DNA from: Vibrio panuliri
GTDB lineage: Bacteria > Pseudomonadota > Gammaproteobacteria > Enterobacterales > Vibrionaceae
Direction: 5' to 3'
Length of the DNA stretch: 64,000 nt
Assembly (NCBI RefSeq): GCF_009938205.1
Contig: NZ_AP019654.1
Coordinates: 3,128,540-3,192,539, forward strand
Positions 57,841 to 64,000 of this stretch are shown here, in pieces. The notes below the pieces were generated by a model. It saw nothing but the letters and a program-made list of their open reading frames with translations. It made no database searches and was not told where the DNA came from. Made by a program: the position numbers and the translations under genes. Every line of letters starts with the position of its first letter. The first letter of the stretch is position 1.

Positions 57841-58470
57841 ATGCCTTCGATCAATGAACAGCTTAGCGCATTAAAAATCATTCCTGTTGTATCTGTTGAT
57901 AACGCACAAGACATTATTCCACTTGGCAAAGTATTGGTAGAAAACGGCTTACCCGCTGCAGAAATTACTTTTCGCTCCGATGCTGCCGTTGAGGCGATTC
58001 GTTTACTGCGTCAATCACAACCAGATATGCTGATTGGAGCTGGCACAGTTCTCAACCGTGAGCAAGTTATTGCCGCGAAGAACGCTGGAGCCACTTTTAT
58101 CGTCTCTCCGGGTTTTAACCCAAACACGGTCAAAGCTTGCCAAGAAGTTGGGATTGATATCATTCCCGGCGTAAACACCCCAAGTGCCATTGAAGCTGCG
58201 TTAGAGATGGGGCTAACAACCCTCAAGTTTTTCCCTGCAGAGGCATCTGGTGGGGTAAACATGGTAAAAGCGCTACTTGGCCCCTACACCGATATTCATT
58301 TTATGCCTACGGGAGGCATAAGTCCTGCAAACGTTGAGCAGTACCTCCAGATACCACGAGTGCTTGCTTGTGGTGGGACATGGATGGTCGATAAAAAACT
58401 TATCGAAAATGGTGAATGGGCTAAGCTAGCACAACTCACTCGTCAAGCTGCAGATTTAGTCAGCCAATAA
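57841..58470 (+). CDS. eda: 2-Keto-3-deoxy-6-phosphogluconate aldolase
   Basis: 209 residues. Class I aldolase that splits KDPG into pyruvate and glyceraldehyde 3-phosphate. Glu in GLPAAEITFRSDAAVEA (about 43), Schiff-base Lys in LKFFPAEASGG (about 132), phosphate-binding MPTGGIS and CGGTWMV. Last gene of the TRAP operon, completing the pathway begun by gntK-edd on the other side of gntR. Confidence 0.96.
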   Translation: MPSINEQLSALKIIPVVSVDNAQDIIPLGKVLVENGLPAAEITFRSDAAVEAIRLLRQSQPDMLIGAGTVLNREQVIAAKNAGATFIVSPGFNPNTVKACQEVGIDIIPGVNTPSAIEAALEMGLTTLKFFPAEASGGVNMVKALLGPYTDIHFMPTGGISPANVEQYLQIPRVLACGGTWMVDKKLIENGEWAKLAQLTRQAADLVSQ

Positions 58471-58471
58471 T

Positions 58472-58500
58472 AAAAAACCTCTCGTATAGAGAGGTTTTCC
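58472..58500. terminator. Bidirectional terminator, eda / yhiN-type gene
   Basis: AAAACCTCTC/GAGAGGTTTT stem, 5-nt loop, tracts on both strands between convergent genes. Confidence 0.9.
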
Positions 58501-58502
58501 GC

Positions 58503-59690
58503 TTAAGCGTGCTGACCCGCGACGAAACCGGAACTCCAGCACCATTGGAAGTTGTAGCCACCTAGCCAGCCGGTCACATCCATCACTTCACCGATAAAGT
58601 ACAACCCTTTCACCTGTTTACACTCCATCGTTTTTGATGAAAGATGATCAGTATCGACACCACCTAAAGTGACTTCCGCGGTGCGATAACCCTCTGTACC
58701 ATTCGGTGCAATCTGCCAATTCTCTAGGTATTCAGTGACCTGTTTAAGCTGTTTCTCATTAAACTGTTTAAGCGGTTTGTCTTCCAACTCTTTACGCTCA
58801 ACCATCACTTCGACTAAACGTTTTGGCAGCACTTTCGCAAGGGTGTTTTTCAAACTCTGATTCGGGTGCTTCTCTCTCGAAACCGTCAACAACTGTTCAA
58901 CATCGGCTTCTGGCACAAGATTAATCGTCACGTGTTGCCCAGCTTTCCAGAAAGACGAAATTTGCAACACCGCCGGGCCAGATAAACCACGGTGAGTAAA
59001 TAGCAGGGCTTCTTTAAATACCGTGCCATCTTGCGCGGTGATTTCAGCCGGAATGGCAATCCCAGATAGTGTTTCGAAGTCTTCTTTATCTTGCTTGTGC
59101 AACGTAAACGGCACTAAACCTGCACTTGTTGGTATCACCGGCAAACCAAACTGCTCAGCGACTTTATAACCAAAGGGAGTCGCACCCAATTTCGGCATCG
59201 ACAAACCACCAGTGGCCACCACCAGCGACTGACACTCAATAACCTGAGTATTAGCGTGCAAACTAAAACCTTGCTCCGTTTGCTCTATTTGATGGACATC
59301 TTGCTGGTAGCGTAGTTGAACTTTCGCGGCCTGACACTCATCCAACAACATGCTCACAATTTGTTTTGCCGAATCGAGACAAAACAGCTGACCATGATCG
59401 CGCTCTTCAAACTCGATGCCGTACTTGCTCACCAGTGCAATGAAATCCCAGTTGGTGTACTGCGACAGCGCGGATTTAACGAAATGTGGGTTGCGACATA
59501 GGTAGTTGTTCGCTGTCACATCGTAGTTGGTGAAATTACAACGACCACCACCGGAGATCAGAATCTTACGTCCTGGTTTTTTCGCATGATCAAGCACCAA
59601 AACTTTACGACCTCGTTTACCCGCTTCAACTGCACACATTAAGCCTGCAGCCCCTGCACCTATAATAACGACGTCAAACTTTTCACTCAT
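58503..59690 (-). CDS. FAD-dependent oxidoreductase, YhiN/HI0933 family
   Basis: 395 residues. N-terminal FAD-binding GAGAAGLMCAVEAGKRG (about 10-27), ISGGGRCNFTN (about 44-54) as family motif, and C-terminal GLYFIGEVMDVTGWLGGYNFQWCWSSG (split, about 360-390). Widespread family, exact reaction not known. ATG 59690 is chosen: the 19-codon extension of the ORF runs into the terminator stem of the upstream gene. Confidence 0.9.
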   Translation of the reverse strand: MSEKFDVVIIGAGAAGLMCAVEAGKRGRKVLVLDHAKKPGRKILISGGGRCNFTNYDVTANNYLCRNPHFVKSALSQYTNWDFIALVSKYGIEFEERDHGQLFCLDSAKQIVSMLLDECQAAKVQLRYQQDVHQIEQTEQGFSLHANTQVIECQSLVVATGGLSMPKLGATPFGYKVAEQFGLPVIPTSAGLVPFTLHKQDKEDFETLSGIAIPAEITAQDGTVFKEALLFTHRGLSGPAVLQISSFWKAGQHVTINLVPEADVEQLLTVSREKHPNQSLKNTLAKVLPKRLVEVMVERKELEDKPLKQFNEKQLKQVTEYLENWQIAPNGTEGYRTAEVTLGGVDTDHLSSKTMECKQVKGLYFIGEVMDVTGWLGGYNFQWCWSSGFVAGQHA

Positions 59691-59722
59691 GATCAACTTA
59701 CTCAAACAACCTAAAACGCAAT

Positions 59723-59753
59723 AAAAAAGGATGTGCAATTTTTGCACATCCTT
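59723..59753 (-). terminator. Terminator of uspB
   Basis: AAGGATGTGCAA/TTGCACATCCTT stem with loop of three and a T run on the minus strand. Confidence 0.92.
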
Positions 59754-59831
59754 GCTAATCGAGGCGCTATTCTAGCGATTCTTTGTCTGATTGCCAATTA
59801 ATCACCCAAACCAAATTGGGCAGAGGACAAA

Positions 59832-60155
59832 TCAAAGAATGAAGGCTGCGAGCAGCGTGACACCAATCAGAGCCATGGTAAGAATAAATAACTCTCTCAC
59901 TCGAGAACACTTAGAGGTAAACACCTCATCATGATGGTGGTGATACTCTTTACTCTTGAGATAGGAATAGAGCTTAAACTGCTTACTCATATTGCCGTGA
60001 GTGGTAAAGAAACCTCCACCATCAACTTGTTGATACAACAAGGGGTGAGCCTCTCGCATGACAAAAATTAACGAACGTAATGCCGTAAGGTATCTCGCTA
60101 AGTTAACTAAGGTAACCAGCATAAGTACAAATAGAATGGTGTCTGCACTGATCAT
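59832..60155 (-). CDS. uspB: Universal stress protein B
   Basis: 107 residues, membrane protein with a helix at each end (about 5-24 and 90-107) and a hydrophilic middle ([23 protein letters not shown]). Starts [22 protein letters not shown] as in the UspB family; in enterobacteria uspB is divergent from uspA, and here ftnA lies between them. RpoS-dependent in E. coli and linked to ethanol tolerance; the mechanism is unknown. Confidence 0.93.
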   Translation of the reverse strand: MISADTILFVLMLVTLVNLARYLTALRSLIFVMREAHPLLYQQVDGGGFFTTHGNMSKQFKLYSYLKSKEYHHHHDEVFTSKCSRVRELFILTMALIGVTLLAAFIL

Positions 60156-60225
60156 CTTTCCTCCCTACACCTTCTATGCATGCCCGAAGAAAAGACGATC
60201 TGTTTAGAGTGTCTTTGGCTGAACG

Positions 60226-60753
60226 TTACACAGCCGGGGCATCCATAACCGAAGATGAACCTTCTTTTGCTAAAGCTGCTAGATCTTTATCAATGAAAAA
60301 CAGCGCTTTGCCGTCTTCACCAACCAGTTCCAGCTTATCTAATATCCCTTTAAATAACTTCTCTTCCTCGTGCTGTTCAGCAACGTACCACTGCAAGAAG
60401 TTGAATGTTGAGTAGTCTTGAGACGTAAACGCTAAATGAGCCAGCTTATTGATTTTTTCTGTAATCATTTGCTCATGCTCGTAAGTTTCACGGAATACGT
60501 GACCAAGGCTCTCAAACTGGTGCTGAGGCGCTTCAATCGCCCCTAGAATCGGCATCGCACCGGTTTCACTCACATAAGTGAACAAACGCTGCATGTGCTC
60601 CATCTCTTCTACGGCGTGGGCGCGTAAAAATTCAGCCGCCCCATCGAATCCTTTATCTTCACACCAAGCACTCATTTGTAAGTATAGATTGGATGAAAAA
60701 AATTCGAGGTTAATTTGTTCATTCAATTGATCAACCATTGCCTGTGACAGCAT
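60226..60753 (-). CDS. ftnA: Non-haem ferritin
   Basis: 175 residues. Iron-storage ferritin; ferroxidase ligands from LNLEFFSS-type helix A ([14 protein letters not shown]), [13 protein letters not shown] (about 46-58, Glu and His), and helix C-D residues [10 protein letters not shown] and [16 protein letters not shown] 60753 is preceded by AGGAG; the TTG two codons upstream is less likely. Divergent from uspA. Iron theme shared with ryhB at 40 kb. Confidence 0.95.
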   Translation of the reverse strand: MLSQAMVDQLNEQINLEFFSSNLYLQMSAWCEDKGFDGAAEFLRAHAVEEMEHMQRLFTYVSETGAMPILGAIEAPQHQFESLGHVFRETYEHEQMITEKINKLAHLAFTSQDYSTFNFLQWYVAEQHEEEKLFKGILDKLELVGEDGKALFFIDKDLAALAKEGSSSVMDAPAV

Positions 60754-60883
60754 GTTCAACTCCTAAAATTCTTGCAAGTAACTAAACTATAACACGATCC
60801 TTAAAGAGATATGAGATCATTCCAGCATAATTATTACCCAACCGATGCTAACCTTAAATCAATGACCCACAGGAGATAGCATT

Positions 60884-61309
60884 ATGAGTTATCAACATAT
60901 TTTAGTTGCAATTGACCTCTCTGAAGACAGTAAACACTTGGTGGAAAAAGCCGTTGCTTTAGCCAAACCTCTCAATGCAGAAGTATCGTTTATCCATATT
61001 GATGTGAATTATGCGGAGCTCTACACCGGACTCATTGATATCAACATGGCTGAAACTCAACACAAGGCGACTGAGGCTTCACAAAATCAGCTCCAGAATC
61101 TCGCAGACCATGCTAACTATCCGATCAAGCATACCCTTGTGGGCAGCGGTGATTTAGGTAACGAGCTATGTGAAAATATTGGGGAATACAAAGTCGATCT
61201 CGTGGTGTGTGGGCACCATCAGGATTTTTGGAGCAAGCTGCTCTCTTCAACTCGTCAACTGATAAATTGTACTCCTGTCGATTTGTTGGTTGTACCACTT
61301 AAGGATTGA
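60884..61309 (+). CDS. uspA: Universal stress protein A
   Basis: 141 residues, single Usp fold. Starts [23 protein letters not shown], ends [10 protein letters not shown]. Lacks an evident complete GxxGxxxxS/T ATP motif (here [13 protein letters not shown]), as in the non-ATP-binding UspA type. AGGAG ribosome-binding site. Divergent from ftnA. Confidence 0.95.
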   Translation: MSYQHILVAIDLSEDSKHLVEKAVALAKPLNAEVSFIHIDVNYAELYTGLIDINMAETQHKATEASQNQLQNLADHANYPIKHTLVGSGDLGNELCENIGEYKVDLVVCGHHQDFWSKLLSSTRQLINCTPVDLLVVPLKD

Positions 61310-61368
61310 TCGCACTGCGAATTAATCTCGTTTAGACTGACGGCTGGTATTGTTCATGAGTATTGGTT

Positions 61369-62247
61369 ATGGGTTATTTATCAGCCGTTACGCTGCTTTG
61401 GGCGTTTTCATTTAGCCTTATCGGGGTCTATCTTGCTGGTCAAGTAGATTCCTGGTTCTCGGTATTAATGCGCGTTGCACTGGCCAGCGTGGTGTTCCTA
61501 CCTTTTATTAAGTTCAAAGGGGTAAGCAAATCGCTTATCGCTAAACTGATGGTTGTCGGTGGTTTCCAGCTTGGGCTGATGTACTGCTTCTACTATCAAT
61601 CGTTCTTGTTACTATCTGTTCCTGAAGTATTACTCTTCACCGTATTCACCCCTATTTATGTCACTCTGATTTACGATCTACTCAAAAGTCGTTTTTCTCC
61701 TTGGTATCTTGTTACCGCAGTCATCGCGGTTGCTGGCGCCGCCGTGATTAAGTTTGCTGGTATCAATGAGAATTTCCTCTTGGGTTTCTTGGTGGTACAA
61801 GGTGCCAACCTCTGCTTCGCGATTGGTCAAGTCGGCTACAAATACATAATGGAAACAGAGCAAGTCGAACTGCCTCAGCATGCGGTATTTGGCTATTTCT
61901 ATTTGGGGGCTTTAGTGGTCGCGACTATCGCTTTCGCACTAATGGGGAATAGCGACAAGCTACCAACCACTACGACCCAATGGGGTATCTTGATTTATCT
62001 TGGTCTAATCGCATCTGGATTGGGGTATTTTGCGTGGAACAAAGGCGCAACGTTAGTCAATGCGGGGGCGCTTGCGGTGATGAACAATGCGCTCGTCCCA
62101 GCAGGCTTGATTGTTAATATCCTAATTTGGAACCGCGATGTCGACCTATTACGCCTTGGCTTAGGCGGGGCAATCATTATGCTTTCATTATGGGTGAATG
62201 AGACTTGGGTGAAACGTCGCGTAGAACGCGATTATGCGTCTCTTTAA
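61369..62247 (+). CDS. DMT-superfamily transporter, EamA family
   Basis: 292 residues from ATG 61369; ten membrane helices in two EamA repeats. Begins MGYLSAVTLLWAFSFSLIGVYLAG; the segment YYQSFLLLSVPEVLLFTVFTPIYVTLIYD (split, about 70-100) and ALAVMNNALVPAGLIVN match the carboxylate/amino acid/amine transporter branch. Substrate unknown. Distinct from the EamA protein at 48.8 kb. Confidence 0.88.
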   Translation: MGYLSAVTLLWAFSFSLIGVYLAGQVDSWFSVLMRVALASVVFLPFIKFKGVSKSLIAKLMVVGGFQLGLMYCFYYQSFLLLSVPEVLLFTVFTPIYVTLIYDLLKSRFSPWYLVTAVIAVAGAAVIKFAGINENFLLGFLVVQGANLCFAIGQVGYKYIMETEQVELPQHAVFGYFYLGALVVATIAFALMGNSDKLPTTTTQWGILIYLGLIASGLGYFAWNKGATLVNAGALAVMNNALVPAGLIVNILIWNRDVDLLRLGLGGAIIMLSLWVNETWVKRRVERDYASL

Positions 62248-62261
62248 ATCGAAGCCAAACG

Positions 62262-62293
62262 AAAAATCCCGCTGTGTTAGCGGGATTTTTTTA
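62262..62293. terminator. Bidirectional terminator after the second EamA gene
   Basis: AAAAATCCCGCT/AGCGGGATTTTT stem, loop GTGTT, with long T tract; between convergent genes. Confidence 0.95.
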
Positions 62294-62309
62294 AAACTAA
62301 TGCGGTTAA

Positions 62310-62783
62310 TTAATGCACCGACTCACGTCCTGTTGAATGAGAGCTCTGTGACCCCATCTGACTTAAGCTTAAGTTGATTTGCTCGAACTGCGCTTCTAGT
62401 TTACGTTGCTTACGTAATAACTTTTCTTGCTTGCTGACGGTTTTGCTTAGCTTTTTAAAGAATTTCTTCTGCTTTTTTGCCTGTTTCTTTGCTTGCTTAA
62501 GCTGAGACTGATTCCACACACCCTTTTCAGCGTCCGCCATCACTTGAGATTGATGATTCGCGATAACTGTCGGCGATGAGATAGGATCAATAACGCTTTT
62601 CTCAATGTTACCAACATCAGATTGAGCGGCACTCAACGCCATTGGTTTGCATAGCATACTCTTATCTTGGGATGCTCGAGCACATGAGCGACAAAGGTAT
62701 TTGGGCGCACTCACAATCCGCTGAATTGCCCCTAGCTGTTCGCTAATATCATGGCGATTTAACTTACACAGACGCTTACTCAT
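62310..62783 (-). CDS. Hypothetical protein with N-terminal Cys cluster and basic coiled coil
   Basis: 157 residues; family not recognised. N-terminal C-rich part (MSKRLCKLNRHDI; CRSCARASQDKSMLC, with Cys at about 6, 31, 34 and 45) could bind a metal. Residues about 92-138 are a very basic helical coiled coil (QAKKQAKKQKKFFKKLSK, KLLRKQRKLEAQFE). No signal peptide or membrane segment. Upstream an AATAAT-N4-ATTATT dyad near 62799-62814 resembles part of a Fur site. Own promoter expected; function unknown. Confidence 0.7.
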   Translation of the reverse strand: MSKRLCKLNRHDISEQLGAIQRIVSAPKYLCRSCARASQDKSMLCKPMALSAAQSDVGNIEKSVIDPISSPTVIANHQSQVMADAEKGVWNQSQLKQAKKQAKKQKKFFKKLSKTVSKQEKLLRKQRKLEAQFEQINLSLSQMGSQSSHSTGRESVH

Positions 62784-62882
62784 ACCTCAATCCAGTAATA
62801 ATGCGAATTATTATTAATAAGATATACAACTTTAGATAATGAAGCGCAAGCTGAATCTGTTGCCTTTACTTAGCGGCTGACC

Positions 62883-63662
62883 CTAGCTCATTGATGCCTT
62901 TACATAAACATCAAATCGGTTTTTTTTAGTTTCAATCGCCATGCTGGGTTTTTGCTGGTCGAGCCATTCTGCGTAGTCCGGTCTTTTCACCACCACGCGC
63001 TTACTGGCCAGCGCTAATGCTGGTTGCAATAAAGCATCTGCATCATTGTCTGCGCCCACTAACGACTGAAATACACGCATCTCTTTTTTCACCAATGCGG
63101 TTTTCTTTTTACTTTCCGGATGGGGGTACATTGGATCCAAGTACACCACATCAGGCGCGATAAAATCAGCATCACTCACCAGATCACTGAGTGCGGTATG
63201 ACTAGACGCATGCAATAACGACATTCGCTCAGATACCCAAGCGCCTATTTCCTCATCCTGCTTGGCTCGCGCCAAACCATCATCAAGCAATGCCGCCACA
63301 ACAGGATGACGCTCGACCATTTGCACTTTGCAACCTAACGAAGCCAATACAAACGCATCACGTCCAAGACCGGCAGTTCCATCCAATACTGTGGGTGTCA
63401 CACCTTTGTTGAGACCGGCAGCTTTAGCAATAGCCTGCCCCTTACCGCCACCGAACTTGCGACGGTGAGCTACAGCACCAGAAACGAGATCAACATAAAT
63501 TGCACCCAATTTAGGCTCATCTAGCTTACGTAGTTCTAGTCGTTGTTCAGTTAGAACAAGGGCAAACACGCTGTGTTCGTCTTGTTGTAAACCCCAGCGT
63601 TGTGCGATCTCATTAAGGTGATCGGTTTGTGTTAGATCTTCACACACAAGTTGTAGTTGCAA
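62883..63662 (-). CDS. rsmJ: 16S rRNA (guanine1516-N2)-methyltransferase RsmJ
   Basis: 259 residues. SAM-dependent enzyme that makes m2G1516 in 16S rRNA. Family landmarks: [21 protein letters not shown] (split, about 57-77), [19 protein letters not shown] as SAM motif I, and [11 protein letters not shown], the NPPY-like catalytic loop of RsmJ. Close to the usp genes, as in E. coli (uspA/uspB ... rsmJ). Confidence 0.96.
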   Translation of the reverse strand: MQLQLVCEDLTQTDHLNEIAQRWGLQQDEHSVFALVLTEQRLELRKLDEPKLGAIYVDLVSGAVAHRRKFGGGKGQAIAKAAGLNKGVTPTVLDGTAGLGRDAFVLASLGCKVQMVERHPVVAALLDDGLARAKQDEEIGAWVSERMSLLHASSHTALSDLVSDADFIAPDVVYLDPMYPHPESKKKTALVKKEMRVFQSLVGADNDADALLQPALALASKRVVVKRPDYAEWLDQQKPSMAIETKKNRFDVYVKASMS

Positions 63663-63710
63663 AGGCGTGCTCCATCAAAGCGCTAAAAAGAGGCCGAAGT
63701 GTAGCGAATT

Positions 63711-64000
63711 TTATAACACGCTACTACGGTCTATTGCATGAGTTTCCACCATCAGTTCATCAACGAGCTTCGCCAGTGGTTTAGGCTTACCAATCATATA
63801 CCCTTGAGCGTAGTCGACCCCTAACTCCATCAGCAAATCAATTATCTGGCTGTTCTCCACAAACTCTGCGACGGTGTTTTTACCCATTTGCTTGGCTAAG
63901 TCGTTGATAGACCGCACCATCAAATGGTCCATTTCATTATTGGCAATATCACGTACAAACAACCCATCAATCTTGACGATATCAACGGGCAATTTCTTCA
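63711..64000 (-). CDS. EAL-domain protein (c-di-GMP phosphodiesterase type), C-terminal end
   Basis: Last about 96 codons of a gene that begins beyond the window end. KKLPVDIVKIDGLFVRDIA holds the conserved KIDG of the EAL domain (loop 6/strand 5 region), followed by VAEFVEN (conserved Glu, part of the EVVENxxQ-like motif, here EFVENSQ) and GVDYAQGYMIGKPKP (QGYxxGxP). These residues are the C-terminal catalytic/binding elements of active phosphodiesterases; N-terminal domains such as GGDEF or sensors cannot be seen. Confidence 0.9.
   Translation of the reverse strand, partial: KKLPVDIVKIDGLFVRDIANNEMDHLMVRSINDLAKQMGKNTVAEFVENSQIIDLLMELGVDYAQGYMIGKPKPLAKLVDELMVETHAIDRSSVL

Overview
The window comes from chromosome 1 of a Vibrio species. 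Evidence: gene orders known from that genus (rlmJ-gorA; cytochrome c5 / rep / vexRAB / ubiK / ilvC-ilvY; hemN-DUF2489-yihI; engB-spf-polA-ryhB-hemB; tatABC-ubiB-ubiJ-ubiE-rmuC; uspB-ftnA-uspA; rsmJ), a long RyhB of the Vibrio type, a CsrB/C-family RNA beside yihI, and a tandem tRNA array. There is no phage, integron, IS element or CRISPR array. Most of it is core genome; the accessory parts are a pair of lipoprotein genes, an Entner-Doudoroff/TRAP sugar-acid cluster and a 100-bp repeat pair.

Layout. 1-9 kb: end of rlmJ, gorA, a chemoreceptor, two paralogous large lipoproteins. 9-12 kb: a SPOR-domain protein and the lipid A phosphoethanolamine transferase eptA, preceded by a tiny coupled ORF (both minus). 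12.2-17.7 kb: a peptide-type ABC importer (minus). 18.2-19.1 kb: minus-strand tRNA operon Arg-His-(decayed Pro)-Pro-His-Pro with a further truncated Pro remnant after its terminator. 19.4-27.4 kb: cytochrome c5, rep helicase, the vexRAB efflux operon with a perfect operator palindrome, ubiK. 27.4-32.1 kb: a 100-bp repeat pair, ilvC/ilvY divergent pair, hemN. 32.3-41.5 kb: DUF2489, yihI, a methyltransferase, cytochrome c4, engB, polA and hemB, among which lie four minus-strand regulatory RNA loci: a CsrB/C-family RNA, an unassigned small transcript with a 22-codon ORF, Spot 42 and RyhB. 41.7-48.6 kb: TatD-like hydrolase, tatABC and the ubiquinone genes ubiB, ubiJ, ubiE, with rmuC. 48.8-58.5 kb: a DMT transporter, then gntK-edd, a LacI-type regulator, and a TRAP transporter-SDR-mutarotase-eda operon. 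58.5-64 kb: YhiN-type flavoprotein, uspB, ftnA, uspA, a second DMT transporter, a small Cys-containing protein, rsmJ and the end of an EAL-domain gene.

How parts work together. The 50-58.5 kb cluster is a self-contained Entner-Doudoroff module: a TRAP importer, an SDR dehydrogenase and a RbsD/FucU-type mutarotase are placed with gluconokinase, 6-phosphogluconate dehydratase and KDPG aldolase; the two operons carry the same tandem operator arrangement in front of them, which fits joint control by the GntR-like repressor encoded between them. The 34-40 kb RNAs would connect carbon storage regulation (Csr), catabolite control (Spot 42) and iron sparing (RyhB). Start codons were moved inward from the longest ORF wherever a Shine-Dalgarno sequence or known family start supported it.
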